This document shows, piece after piece, positions 1-8,753 of a DNA stretch of 44,184 nt. The position numbers and the translations under genes are program-made. The stretch lies in NCBI RefSeq assembly GCF_002198665.1, contig NZ_MWLM01000037.1, positions 92,675 through 136,858 on the forward strand, read 5' to 3'. The notes under the pieces are model-generated. The model was not told where the DNA came from. It did no database searches and saw nothing but the letters and a program-made list of their open reading frames with translations. Each line of letters opens with the position of its first letter. The stretch's first letter is position 1. The DNA is from Novosphingobium sp. B 225 (GTDB lineage: Bacteria; Pseudomonadota; Alphaproteobacteria; Sphingomonadales; Sphingomonadaceae).

Positions 1-189
1 TTCTTATATTGTTCTCCACAATCTTCCCAAATCCGATTTTGAGTGTGGGGGCGATTGTGGGGGCGGAACAGGATGATCGATCATGGGCCGGCACAGCAAC
101 TGCAAATTCGAAGCCTCAAGGGCACAGAGGTCTCGAGGCCAGCTTGGTTGGTCTTTGAAGGTGGAGCGGAATGCGAAGATTTGGACTGA

Positions 190-1716
190 CTAGCCCTGCA
201 GGGTTCCAGCCGCCTCAACCATCAACGCGCGGATGGTCCGCTTGTCGATCTTGCCGTATTGGGTGAGCGGCATCTCGGCGATGAAGTGGACGCTCTTGGG
301 GGCCTTGTAGGCAGATAGCCGGGCCTTGGCGAACTGGCGGATTTCTTCGGGGTTGGATCCCTCTGCAGCGATGACCACGGCAGTGACGGCTTCACCCCAA
401 TCAGGGTGAGGGATGCCGACTACGGCGGCTTCCCGAACGCTTGGATGCTCGCGCAGCACGCTCTCAACCTCGGTCGAATAGACGTTCATGCCCCCGCTGA
501 TGATCATGTCCTTGGCTCGGTCGACCAGAAACAGATAGCCGTCTTCCAGCCGTGCTAGATCGCCGGTCCTCAGCCAACCGTCCCGCAGTGCTTCCTGGGT
601 CGCGACCGGATCGCGGAAGTATTCGGTGAGCAGGTAAGGCGAGCGGACTTCAACTTCGCCGGCGCCGGACTCGTCCGGTCGCAGACGGAGTTCGACCAGC
701 GGCACCGCACGCCCGCACGATGCCAGCAGATCGGGGCTGGTGTGACCCTCCTTGCTGAGCGTGGTGATAAGGTTGGGACACTCGGTCTGGCCGTAGATCT
801 GCAGGAAGACCTTGCCGAACTTGCGTAAGCCCTCTTCAAGCCGCTCGCGATTGATCGGAGCTGCGCCATAGACGATTGTGCTGAGCGAGCGATGATCGGC
901 GCTGCCCGCAGCCGGATGATCGAGCAGGCGGTAGAGCATGGTGGGAACCATCATGGTCCAGGTGACGTCCACGTCGCGGCATAATTCGAAGAAGCGTTCC
1001 GGATCGAAGCGACCCTCGATGACGACATGGGCCCCCTGCAGAAAAGCGGCGACCATGTGATAGCCGGAAGAATGCGGCAGCGGGGTGGTGAGCAGCATCA
1101 CTTCTTCGGAACGGATGTCGAGGCAATTGATGTGTGAAAACAGGTTCCACGCCATCCGCCCATAGCTGTGGCGAACACCTTTGGGACGTCCGGTGGTGCC
1201 GCCGGTATAGGCGATGATCGCAGTGTCGTCGGCATCTGCGGTTTGCGGCTCAAAGGCGATCTGCTCGGCCGTTGCGTCGGACCAGTGTGCATGGTTAGCC
1301 GCAATTGGCTTGCCCGGTTCGGCGTCGACCAGAATCGTGAAAGGCTCGTTCTGAAGTCCAGTTGCCTTTGGCAGATCGGCATTGGTGATTAGAATCTGGG
1401 CGCCGCTGTGTTCAAGACAATAACCGAGCTCGGGCACGCCCATCAGTTCATTGAGCGGCACCCGGATTGCGGCAAGCTTGAGGATCGCGAATTCGGCGAC
1501 GACATATTCGCAGCTATTGCGCAGATGCACTGCAACCGCCACGCCTGGACCGACCCCGAGGCCAGCCAGATAGCCAGCAAGGCGATCGGAAAAGGTGTCG
1601 ATCTGAGCATAGGTCCAGCTTTGCCCAGCCACCGTGATCGCGGGTCTGCTGGTGTGGCGCTGCAACGATGCCAGCAACAATTGCGCGGATGTCGGTGCCT
1701 TCAAGACGTCGCTCAT
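190..1716 (-). CDS. AMP-dependent acyl-CoA synthetase (class I adenylate-forming ligase)
   Basis: Activates a carboxylic acid to its CoA thioester through an acyl-adenylate. The 508-residue protein has the family landmarks in order: P-loop YTGGTTGRPKG (170-180), YGQTE (308-312), the hinge region GWLRTGDL (380-387), the DRAKDMIISGGMN block (399-411) and C-terminal YGKIDK with the likely catalytic Lys489. The frame is open further upstream, but the ATG at 1716 follows a GAGGGT ribosome site and gives a normal family N terminus, so I chose it. It is transcribed away from the TetR gene at 1851, and the intergenic operator at 1743-1768 should control it. The substrate cannot be read from sequence. 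The esterase, FAH-type hydrolase and thiolase nearby suggest an aromatic or branched carboxylic acid. Confidence 0.93.
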   Translation of the reverse strand: MSDVLKAPTSAQLLLASLQRHTSRPAITVAGQSWTYAQIDTFSDRLAGYLAGLGVGPGVAVAVHLRNSCEYVVAEFAILKLAAIRVPLNELMGVPELGYCLEHSGAQILITNADLPKATGLQNEPFTILVDAEPGKPIAANHAHWSDATAEQIAFEPQTADADDTAIIAYTGGTTGRPKGVRHSYGRMAWNLFSHINCLDIRSEEVMLLTTPLPHSSGYHMVAAFLQGAHVVIEGRFDPERFFELCRDVDVTWTMMVPTMLYRLLDHPAAGSADHRSLSTIVYGAAPINRERLEEGLRKFGKVFLQIYGQTECPNLITTLSKEGHTSPDLLASCGRAVPLVELRLRPDESGAGEVEVRSPYLLTEYFRDPVATQEALRDGWLRTGDLARLEDGYLFLVDRAKDMIISGGMNVYSTEVESVLREHPSVREAAVVGIPHPDWGEAVTAVVIAAEGSNPEEIRQFAKARLSAYKAPKSVHFIAEMPLTQYGKIDKRTIRALMVEAAGTLQG

Positions 1717-1742
1717 CGATACCCTCACCGATTCCAATTGAC

Positions 1743-1768
1743 GGTACGATACGCGGTACCTTAGTACC
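1743..1768. promoter_or_regulatory. TetR-type operator, copy 1
   Basis: This site has outer half-sites GGTAC (1743-1747) and GTACC (1764-1768) and an internal GGTACC palindrome (1755-1760). The reverse complement of 3337-3362 matches it at 22 of 26 positions. It lies between the divergent acyl-CoA synthetase and TetR genes, a typical autoregulatory position. That the TetR protein at 1851 binds it is inference. Confidence 0.75.
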
Positions 1769-1850
1769 TGTAAAGTTTGAAGGTGGTGGTTGGCATCGGA
1801 CCTGCGAGTGGTTATCGCGGCACTGACAATCCTCAGGCGGCAAACCCTCG

Positions 1851-2453
1851 ATGGCACCAAGACGCACCCAGCATCTTACTCCAGGCTCTGACCGGCAGAA
1901 GGAACTGCTTGCCGAGCTGGAGGCACTATTCTTCGCCAGCGGCTTTCGGACGATCACCGTCGATGAAATCGCCGCGCGGCTGAAGTGTTCGAAGCGAACG
2001 CTCTATGAGATCGCGCCGAGCAAGCAGGAGCTGTTCATCCTGGTGATCGAATCCTGGCTCGATCGCATTCGCCATCTCGGCTGGCAGGGTGCCCTCAAGT
2101 ACGACGATCCGGAACAGCGCGTGATGGCATATCTTGAGCCGGGCGTGGTCGAGTCTCGTCCGGCCAGCCGACAGTTTCTGGCCGATCTGCAAAGCTATCG
2201 CCCCGCGCTGGCACTGCTTGAAGCGCACCAGACCCAGCGGACCAACGTGCTGATGGAGATCGTTGAGGACGGCATCCGCCGCGGACGTTTCAAGCCGTTC
2301 CATTCCGCTTTGGTGGCGGAGATTTTTCTGGCTGCTGTCAACCGGATCAATGAACCGGCGATGTTGGAACGGACCGGGGTCGAATTCAGTCAGGCCTTTG
2401 ACGAACTGTTTCGCATTCTAGCCACCGGCCTGTTTCGCGACGCGGGCGAATAG
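1851..2453 (+). CDS. TetR/AcrR family transcriptional regulator
   Basis: A 200-residue one-domain repressor-type regulator. The N-terminal helix-turn-helix is clear at about residues 20-66: FFASGFRTITVDEIAARL, then KCSKRTLYEIAPSKQELF, which matches the TetR pattern of a recognition helix followed by Tyr and Lys-xx-Leu/Phe. The C-terminal part (about 70-200) is the variable ligand and dimer domain and gives no clue to the effector. The gene is divergent from the acyl-CoA synthetase and meets the esterase tail to tail with a 6-bp gap. The matching operators at 1743 and 3337 suggest it represses the ligase, itself, the esterase and the TBDR-led operon, probably relieved by a CoA-ester or acid of the pathway. 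No strong ribosome site precedes the chosen ATG, so the start is only fairly sure. Confidence 0.9.
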   Translation: MAPRRTQHLTPGSDRQKELLAELEALFFASGFRTITVDEIAARLKCSKRTLYEIAPSKQELFILVIESWLDRIRHLGWQGALKYDDPEQRVMAYLEPGVVESRPASRQFLADLQSYRPALALLEAHQTQRTNVLMEIVEDGIRRGRFKPFHSALVAEIFLAAVNRINEPAMLERTGVEFSQAFDELFRILATGLFRDAGE

Positions 2454-2459
2454 CCAGCC

Positions 2460-3320
2460 TCAATCGGCTTGCAAGAACGCGGCGATCTCGTTCACCGCCT
2501 GGTCGGCCTCGGGAATGCCAGCCAACAGCGGAAACACGTGCGGCGCGTCCTCATAAACAGAGACCCTCGTCTTTGTCCCCGCCCGCTCGGCCTTCTCGGC
2601 ATAGCGTAGCGTGTCATCGCGCATGACTTCGCTGCTGCCGACGATGAACAGGGTGTCTGGCAGCAAGACAGGCTCGTCCCAGAACGGAGATGCGGCGGGC
2701 TGAGCCGGATTGGCCCCTTGCAGATAGTGGAAGACCTTGTGCATCACTGCCTGCGGCCCGAACATCGGATCGGCCTCGGCGTTGCTGATGTTTGAATGCC
2801 CCGTCATCGCCAGGTCGGTGAGGACGGACAGGCAGACCAGCTTGTCAGGCAACCGATGCCCTTCACGCTGCAACTTGGCGCAGGCGCTCAAGACCAGCGC
2901 ACCGGCCGATGAATCGCTCAGCACAAAAACCGGGCCGGTCTCCTCACCAAGGATCTGCCGAAGTGCCTCGGCGACATCTTCGTGCGCGGCCGGATAGGGA
3001 TGCTCTGGCGCAAGGCGGTGTTGTAGCATTGCGCCGCGCGCATCGACAGTTTCGCAGACTCGGTCGAGCAAAGCGCGGTGAGCATCACCGCCGGGAAAGC
3101 AGAATCCGCCGCCAGGCACATAGATCAGCAGTGCAGCGCCTTCCTCGCGGCGCAGCTCGAGCGTTGCGAGGCCCAGCTGTCGGCTGTTCGGTCCAGGCCC
3201 CACCGCATCGAGAGTTGGCAGCATCCCACGCATTGCGATGGGATCAAAGTCGCTGTTGAGCAGCGCGCGGCGGGTCTGGCGGGCTTCCTCGTTAAAGGCG
3301 GACAGGGCTTCACTCGGCAT
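2460..3320 (-). CDS. Alpha/beta hydrolase of the hormone-sensitive-lipase (HSL) type, atypical active site
   Basis: A probable carboxylesterase of 286 residues. HSL-family features are YVPGGGFCFPGG (67-78, oxyanion-hole region), the diagnostic HRLAPEHPYPAA (101-112) and the serine region LSDSSAG (134-140), with a late DAPHVFP supplying the likely catalytic His. Two points are unusual: the oxyanion motif normally reads HGGG but has Pro69 here, and the usual GDSAG elbow reads SDSSA. The hydrolase is therefore either a diverged member or altered in activity. The frame is open to 3383, but the ATG at 3320 sits eight bases after a GGAGG ribosome site, and the longer version would swallow the operator at 3337-3362. 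It is divergent from the TBDR and likely co-regulated with it. Confidence 0.88.
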   Translation of the reverse strand: MPSEALSAFNEEARQTRRALLNSDFDPIAMRGMLPTLDAVGPGPNSRQLGLATLELRREEGAALLIYVPGGGFCFPGGDAHRALLDRVCETVDARGAMLQHRLAPEHPYPAAHEDVAEALRQILGEETGPVFVLSDSSAGALVLSACAKLQREGHRLPDKLVCLSVLTDLAMTGHSNISNAEADPMFGPQAVMHKVFHYLQGANPAQPAASPFWDEPVLLPDTLFIVGSSEVMRDDTLRYAEKAERAGTKTRVSVYEDAPHVFPLLAGIPEADQAVNEIAAFLQAD

Positions 3321-3336
3321 CGCTTGACCTCCATAC

Positions 3337-3362
3337 GGTACTAATGTACCCAATATCGTACC
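3337..3362. promoter_or_regulatory. TetR-type operator, copy 2
   Basis: Read on the minus strand, this is the same 26-bp element as at 1743-1768. It has GGTACGATA, three different bases, GGTAC, one different base, then TTAGTACC. It lies 16 bp upstream of the esterase start codon and 45 bp upstream of the TBDR start codon, so one bound dimer pair could block both promoters. Confidence 0.75.
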
Positions 3363-3407
3363 GCATCGGAATGAGTCGTTCAAGGCGCGGATAAAAGGGA
3401 GGATAGG

Positions 3408-5654
3408 ATGCCGGGGACTGATACCGCAAATTCGTGCCGTTCGACGGTTTGGCTGACGTCCTGCGCTGTCGCGGCGTTGTTCGCTGCGCAGCCGGCCTGG
3501 GCGCAGACAACGGCCGAGGCACCCGCCGCCGATGCTGATCGGTCCGGCATCACCGATATTGTTGTCACGGCCCGCAAGCAGGCGGAATCGCTGCAGGAAG
3601 TGCCGATGTCGATCTCAGCCGTTGCGGGCAAGGATCTGGAGAATGCCGGCTATACCGAACTCAACGACGTGGCCCGGCTCAGCGGCAACGTGTTCTTTGA
3701 AGCGGCGGACCGCTCGAAACCGCAGATTTACATTCGCGGCGTTGGTACGCGCTCTTACGACGCAGGCAGCGACTCGTCGGTCGGCATCTTCATCGATGGC
3801 GTGTACCTTGGCCGTTTCGGCGCGATGGACATGGATCTGATGGACGTTGAGCGGGTCGAGCTGCTGCGCGGACCACAGGGTTCACTCTATGGCCGCAATA
3901 CCATCGGCGGGGCAATTTCGGTCGTGACACGCGATCCTTCCCCGACGTTCAAAGGCCGCCTTTCGGGAGAGCTGGGCGCCAGCGATATTGGCGGTGACTG
4001 GCTCTATTCGCTGAACGCTGCAATCAGCGGCCCAATCGCTGGCGACGATGTCCGTGGATCGCTCTCGGTGACGCGGCGCTACCGCGCTGGATACCAGCCG
4101 GTCAGCATTGCCAACATCCGTGGCGGCAGTGAAGACGCCTGGTCGGGCCGGGGTAAACTGATGTTCAACCTGGGCGAAGCTACGCTGCGCCTCTCGGCCG
4201 ATTATTCGCACCTCGATGGGCCGCCGCTGGTGCTGGTTCCCAACCAGTTGGGCGGCGCAGCCAACAATCCCGGCCCCGTCACTCCCGGCTTTGTGACCCC
4301 AGCCGAACCTACGGACCCCTACCATTTGTCGATGGACACGCCGGGTCAGGGCATCGTCAAGGAAACCTATGGGTGGTCGGCTCAACTTAACGTCCCGTTT
4401 GGCGCATTCGAACTGACGTCGATCACTGCGCTGCGCAAACTCAAGCTCAACGAACTCGACGATCTCGATGGAACAACGCTGCCCTTCCAGGTCTACCTGG
4501 CTGACGAGGATGGCAAGCAGTTCTCGCAGGAAATGCGGCTCAATTATAAGTCCGACACGCTGTCTGTCCTGCTCGGCGCCTATTATTCCAAGGAAGATGT
4601 CTCCCGGACCGAGATCATCAATTTTGGCCCTGCCTCACTCCTCTCGGCCTTGGTCAACCCAGCTCCGCTGAAGTGGGATTTTGGTCTGAATCTCGCGTCG
4701 AAATCCAGCGCCCTGTTTGGTCAGATCCAGTGGGAGCCGGTTGAAAAGCTGTCGCTCACCTTAGGGGGACGCTACAGCTGGGACGAAAAGAACGTTGTTT
4801 TTGACACACGGTCGACGGTTCCGGGTTTCATCATCTCGAACTTCACCACGCCGATCGCGCGCAAGTGGCATTCCTTCGACCCATCCGTGTCGCTGAGCTA
4901 CAAATTCACGGACGATGTGATGGGCTATGCCTCCTATACCTCGGGCTTCAAATCGGGCGCATTCCAGTTCATCGCTGTTTCGCCTGTCATTGCTCAGCAA
5001 GTTGCCAATCCGGAATCGGTCGATTCATACGAAGCTGGCCTGCGTACGACCCTGCTTGATCGGCACCTGCGCCTGAATGCCGCCGCCTTCAGCATGAACT
5101 ATCGCGATCTCCAGCAGTTGCGCGTGATCCAGTTTGCCCCCGGCGTGACCGCAATTCTGACCGCGAATGCCGCGAACAGCCGGATCAAAGGCTTCGAAAT
5201 GGAGGGCCGGGCCGTCTTCAACAGCAACTGGTCGCTCGATTTCAGCTATGGTTATCTTGACGCCAAATTCCAAAATTACGTGTTCAACCCAACGCTCGAT
5301 TTCAGCGGCAACCGCATGCAGCGTGCTCCCAAAAGCACCTTGTCGCTGGGGCTAAACTTCGAGTCCAAGACGGGCCTGGGCGATCTCACCACACGGATCG
5401 GTTATGCCTATCGCAGCGGCATCTTCTTCGAGGCCGACAACAATGTGGTCGATCCCCAGTCGAGCGAGGGCGCGCTCGGGCTGTGGGATGCCTCGCTCAA
5501 CCTCAAGAACGGGAACTGGACGATCGGGATCTGGGGGCGCAACCTGAGCGATCAACGCTATCGCCGCCAGGTCCTGAACAGCACCGGCAACGCCCAGCGC
5601 GGCATCTGGGCTGAACCGCGTACCTTCGGGGCCCGTATTTCCTACGACTTCTGA
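3408..5654 (+). CDS. TonB-dependent outer-membrane receptor
   Basis: A 748-residue outer-membrane transporter. A signal peptide ends near AQPAWAQ (about residue 33). The TonB box-like segment DIVVTARKQAESLQEVP follows, then the plug domain (about 50-160) with IYIRGVGTR, VGIFIDGVYLGR and VELLRGPQGSLYGRNTIGG, typical of the sphingomonad receptors that import aromatic or small organic substrates. The rest is a 22-strand barrel ending in an aromatic residue (ISYDF), as expected for BAM recognition. The start ATG follows GGGAGGA. It heads an operon: only 10 bp separate it from the FAH-family gene. It is likely controlled by the operator at 3337-3362. The substrate is unknown but presumably feeds the ligase and thiolase pathway. 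Confidence 0.95.
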   Translation: MPGTDTANSCRSTVWLTSCAVAALFAAQPAWAQTTAEAPAADADRSGITDIVVTARKQAESLQEVPMSISAVAGKDLENAGYTELNDVARLSGNVFFEAADRSKPQIYIRGVGTRSYDAGSDSSVGIFIDGVYLGRFGAMDMDLMDVERVELLRGPQGSLYGRNTIGGAISVVTRDPSPTFKGRLSGELGASDIGGDWLYSLNAAISGPIAGDDVRGSLSVTRRYRAGYQPVSIANIRGGSEDAWSGRGKLMFNLGEATLRLSADYSHLDGPPLVLVPNQLGGAANNPGPVTPGFVTPAEPTDPYHLSMDTPGQGIVKETYGWSAQLNVPFGAFELTSITALRKLKLNELDDLDGTTLPFQVYLADEDGKQFSQEMRLNYKSDTLSVLLGAYYSKEDVSRTEIINFGPASLLSALVNPAPLKWDFGLNLASKSSALFGQIQWEPVEKLSLTLGGRYSWDEKNVVFDTRSTVPGFIISNFTTPIARKWHSFDPSVSLSYKFTDDVMGYASYTSGFKSGAFQFIAVSPVIAQQVANPESVDSYEAGLRTTLLDRHLRLNAAAFSMNYRDLQQLRVIQFAPGVTAILTANAANSRIKGFEMEGRAVFNSNWSLDFSYGYLDAKFQNYVFNPTLDFSGNRMQRAPKSTLSLGLNFESKTGLGDLTTRIGYAYRSGIFFEADNNVVDPQSSEGALGLWDASLNLKNGNWTIGIWGRNLSDQRYRRQVLNSTGNAQRGIWAEPRTFGARISYDF

Positions 5655-5664
5655 GGTACTGCAG

Positions 5665-6633
5665 ATGAAACTGGCAACCTTCACCACCCGGCAGGATCCC
5701 ACTCCCCGCGTTGGCGTGGTGACGGGCCAGGACAGCGCCATTGTCGATCTGGCAACGGCGCTGTCCCAGACCGGTTTCGACCCGCGTGTGGCCGGATCGA
5801 TGCAGGACGTGATCGAAGGCGGCGCGGATTGTCTGGCGATGATCCGCACCGCTATCGACAAATTCGCTGGAGAACTGTTGCCGATCACCGAAGTAAAGAT
5901 GCTCGCGCCGCTGCCTCGGCCAGTCCAGATCCGGGACTGCATGTGTTTTGAAGAGCATCTGGTCGGCTCATCAAAGGCGGCGATGCGGCTGACCGGCCAG
6001 ACCCAGCCCTCGGAACGATCGCTCAAGATGCACGAGATCTTCAAGGTCCGGCCGATCTACTACAAGGCCAACCGCATGGCCGTGGTCGGACCCGACACCG
6101 AAGTGCATTGGCCGGCCTATTCGAAGATGATGGATTACGAGCTCGAAATGGGCTGCGTGATCGGCAAGACCGGGCGCGACATTTCGCGCGAGAATGCCCG
6201 CGCGCACATCTTTGGCTTCATGATCTTCAACGATTTCAGTGCCCGCGACACACAAGGCATGGAAATGGAAAGCGGGCTTGGTCCGTCCAAGTCCAAGGAC
6301 TTCGATGGCGCCAATGCAATGGGGCCGTGGATCGTGACGATTGACGAGTTCTATCCCGACAGCGCGGCCATGATCGTACGCGTCAATGGCGAGGTCCGCT
6401 CGGCTGGCAATAGCAATTCGATGACGGTCAAGTTCGAGGACTTGATCGCGTTCATCAGCACCTCCGAAACCCTCCACGCCGGAGAGGTCCTGGGGTCGGG
6501 CACGGTCGGCGGGGGCTGCGGGCTGGAGGCGGGCAAGCTGCTGGTCGATGGCGATGTGATCGAACTCGAAATCGAAGGAATTGGTGTGCTGCGCAACAGG
6601 GTGTTCGCAGCCAAGCAAGAGGATCAGGTATGA
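5665..6633 (+). CDS. Fumarylacetoacetate hydrolase (FAH) family protein
   Basis: A metal-dependent hydrolase or decarboxylase/isomerase of the FAH fold, 322 residues. The C-terminal catalytic domain (about 130-315) carries the metal ligands Glu159 and Glu161 in DYELEMGCVIG and Asp190 in GFMIFNDFSARD, followed by KDFDGANAMGPW and the GSGTVGGGCGLE loop. Known members cleave the C-C bond of acylpyruvates or act on ring-cleavage products. The residues around GMEMESGLGPSKSKDFDG match that type. It is cytoplasmic and second in the operon after the TBDR, and it overlaps the next gene by 4 bp (ATGA), so the two are translationally coupled. A role in splitting a 1,3-dioxo intermediate before the thiolase step is plausible but inferred. 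Confidence 0.92.
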   Translation: MKLATFTTRQDPTPRVGVVTGQDSAIVDLATALSQTGFDPRVAGSMQDVIEGGADCLAMIRTAIDKFAGELLPITEVKMLAPLPRPVQIRDCMCFEEHLVGSSKAAMRLTGQTQPSERSLKMHEIFKVRPIYYKANRMAVVGPDTEVHWPAYSKMMDYELEMGCVIGKTGRDISRENARAHIFGFMIFNDFSARDTQGMEMESGLGPSKSKDFDGANAMGPWIVTIDEFYPDSAAMIVRVNGEVRSAGNSNSMTVKFEDLIAFISTSETLHAGEVLGSGTVGGGCGLEAGKLLVDGDVIELEIEGIGVLRNRVFAAKQEDQV

Positions 6634-7268
6634 CAGACAGTCTGACGGCCCGACTCGACGCTCTGGAAAGCGAGCTCACGACGCTTCGCGACAAGGAAGC
6701 GATCCGCGATGTGATCCACCGCTATTGCCGCGGCGCGGACCGCTGCGATCAGCAGGCCTTCAAGGACTGCTATTGGGAAGACGGCTATGACGATCACGGC
6801 TTCTACGGCGGGAATGGCCAGGGCTTTGCCGATTACGTAATCCCCATTCTCAAGCAGGTCGATTCGAGCATCCACGCGATCACCAACACGATTATCGACC
6901 TTAAGGGCGACCGAGCCTTTTGCGAAAGCCAATGGTCTGTGGTCCACCGGCTTAAGAAGCCGGACGGAGACTTTCTCGATTACTGGCATCAGGGTCGCTA
7001 CCTCGACATCTTCGAGAAGCGTGGCGGCGAATGGCGGATCCTGTGCCGGACCATCACGGGCGACATGGACCGGCTTCTGCGCACCAAGGACATGCGTGCC
7101 TTTATTGGTGAGGGTCAGCCAGGCAGCGACAACAATATCGCGCTTCGCGGTGGCCGTAGTCCGAACGATCCCGTCTTCTCAGGGTTTGACCTGCAGAAGC
7201 TGGTGCACGACCGTAAGCCGATCGAAGACCTCTGGTCGCCGTTCTACGCACTCGATCAGATCCTCTAA
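6630..7268 (+). CDS. NTF2-like / SnoaL-type alpha+beta barrel protein
   Basis: A 212-residue protein whose first part DKEAIRDVIHRYCRGADRCD (about 24-43) is the classical opening of SnoaL-like NTF2-fold proteins. It is followed by YWEDGYDDHGFYGG and the strand pattern up to about residue 150 (YLDIFEKRGGEWRILCRTI). Relatives in sphingomonad catabolic clusters are small hydratases, isomerases or dehydratases without a cofactor, or non-catalytic partners of oxygenases. The C-terminal 60 residues (RGGRSPNDPVFSGFD onward) extend beyond the core domain. It overlaps the FAH-family gene by 4 bp and is followed 3 bp later by the thiolase, so it belongs to the same pathway. The exact reaction cannot be assigned. 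Confidence 0.85.
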   Translation: MTDSLTARLDALESELTTLRDKEAIRDVIHRYCRGADRCDQQAFKDCYWEDGYDDHGFYGGNGQGFADYVIPILKQVDSSIHAITNTIIDLKGDRAFCESQWSVVHRLKKPDGDFLDYWHQGRYLDIFEKRGGEWRILCRTITGDMDRLLRTKDMRAFIGEGQPGSDNNIALRGGRSPNDPVFSGFDLQKLVHDRKPIEDLWSPFYALDQIL

Positions 7269-7271
7269 GCC

Positions 7272-8510
7272 ATGCCCGCCCAGGCGGTCTATATCGCCGG
7301 CGTTGGCATGACGGCGTTCGGGATCGACTTGGCGCGTTCGGTCAAGGACCTGACGCGCCAGGCGGTGGGCGCTGCGCTGGCGGATGCGAATTGCGCGGGC
7401 TCGCAGATTGAGGCCGCATGGTTTGCCAATACCAGCCAGGGTGCGCTGGAAGGTCAGCACATGATCCGCGGGCAAGCGGCGCTCCGCCCGCTTGGATTCG
7501 CCGGCATCCCGATCGCCAATGTCGAGAACGCCTGCGCCAGTGCATCGACAGCGCTTTACGAAGCCGCGAACTACCTGAAGGCAGGAGCTGCCGACATCGT
7601 TTTGGCGGTTGGTGCGGAAAAACTCTCGCATCCCGACCGTTCCCATTCGCTTGGCATTTTCGATGCCGGCTGGGACGTGTCCGTGGTCGACCAAAGCCGC
7701 GAAGTCCTGCTGGCCCTCGGCGGAATGGATGACACGGCGCTGCCTCTTCCAGCGGAGCGGCGCAGCGTATTCATGGACATCTACGCCGCTTTCGCTCGCC
7801 AGCACATGCGGCTCTACGGTTCAACGCAGGAACAATTCGCCGCCGTCGCGGCCAAGAACCATGCCCATTCGGTCCACAACGAACGCGCACAGTATCGCCG
7901 CGCCTATTCGGTCGAGGAGATCATGGCAGATCGGTCAATCGTCTGGCCGCTGACCTTGCCGATGTGCGCCCCAGTTAGCGACGGAGCTGCTGCTGCCGTG
8001 CTATGCACCGAAGCCGGACTGCGCCGGCTTGGCGCCACGGCCCGCGCGGTCGAACTGCGCGCCTGTATCCTTGGCACCTCGGTGGACCGCGACCCGGACG
8101 ACCTCGAACGGCACATCGGCCGAGTCACCGCACTCAAGGCATTCGAAGCTGCTTCGCTCGGCCCGGATGACATCAGTTTGGCCGAAGTTCACGATGCCAC
8201 CGCCGTGGGCGAAGTCATCCAGGTCGAGAACCTCGGTCTTGCTCCGCGCGGAGAGGGCGGGCTGGCAGCCTTGCATGGACACACAGCGTTAGGCGGCCGC
8301 ATCCCGGTCAACCCCTCAGGCGGTCTTGAAAGCAAGGGCCACCCGATTGGCGCTACAGGGCTCGCTCAGACTTTCGAACTGGTTACGCAATTGCGCGGCG
8401 AGGCAGGGCTGCGGCAGGTCGCGGATGCTAGGGTGGCCGTCGCCGAAAACGGCGGCGGGTTATGGGGCGTCGAGGAAGCCGTGTGCGTTGTGTCAGTGCT
8501 TTCCAGGTAG
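7272..8510 (+). CDS. Thiolase-family protein (SCP2/lipid-transfer-type thiolase)
   Basis: A 412-residue thiolase fold protein that would cleave or form a beta-ketoacyl-CoA. The nucleophile region is VENACASASTALYEA with Cys88. The second domain has EVHDATAVGEV and SGGLESKGHPIGATG, which carries the active-site His. The second catalytic Cys of classical thiolases (CxGGGxG) is absent: the corresponding segment reads ENGGGLWG. This is the pattern of the SCP2/lipid-transfer-like branch often found in sterol and aromatic side-chain breakdown, including retro-aldol type enzymes. It is the last gene of the operon that starts with the TBDR at 3408. Together with the ligase at 190-1716 it implies a CoA-bound intermediate that is shortened here. 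Confidence 0.92.
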   Translation: MPAQAVYIAGVGMTAFGIDLARSVKDLTRQAVGAALADANCAGSQIEAAWFANTSQGALEGQHMIRGQAALRPLGFAGIPIANVENACASASTALYEAANYLKAGAADIVLAVGAEKLSHPDRSHSLGIFDAGWDVSVVDQSREVLLALGGMDDTALPLPAERRSVFMDIYAAFARQHMRLYGSTQEQFAAVAAKNHAHSVHNERAQYRRAYSVEEIMADRSIVWPLTLPMCAPVSDGAAAAVLCTEAGLRRLGATARAVELRACILGTSVDRDPDDLERHIGRVTALKAFEAASLGPDDISLAEVHDATAVGEVIQVENLGLAPRGEGGLAALHGHTALGGRIPVNPSGGLESKGHPIGATGLAQTFELVTQLRGEAGLRQVADARVAVAENGGGLWGVEEAVCVVSVLSR

Positions 8511-8622
8511 CAGCAACCGCTAACTTTTCCGCCGTTCGATCACGAGATTGCTGTCGTTAAAAGCCGCTTCATGTTCAGCATGGCCGAGAGCGGCTCCCCG
8601 CTGCTGAGAGGAGCCGTCCCGC

Positions 8623-8739
8623 TCAAATTTCCATGCGTTCTGCAAGGGCAATAGCGTCGTCAAAATCGACGCCCAGATAGTGAACGGTATTCACGATATT
8701 CGAATGGCCCAGCAATATCTGGATGGCTCGCAGGTTTAG
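8623..8739 (-). pseudogene. Remnant of a tyrosine recombinase/integrase, C-terminal end
   Basis: The minus strand reads LNLRAIQILLGHSNI, VNTVHYLGVDFDDA, IALAERMEI and then a TGA stop (8623-8625). This is the typical end of tyrosine integrases: the LLGH block with the conserved His, and the nucleophilic Tyr in TVHYLG. The ending DDAxALAE resembles short integrase-like proteins common in sphingomonads. The upstream catalytic domain is missing. Within the preceding bases the frame shows no recognisable Arg-box, so this is a decayed fragment. Confidence 0.7.
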
Positions 8740-8753
8740 ATCCGCTGGCCTAG

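Noticed and set aside
1..189. TGTGGGGGC repeated twice near 45-65 and a 38-codon frame at 73-189
   Set aside because: It could be the edge of an integration site, but no tRNA or integrase sequence is visible and the short frame has no support.
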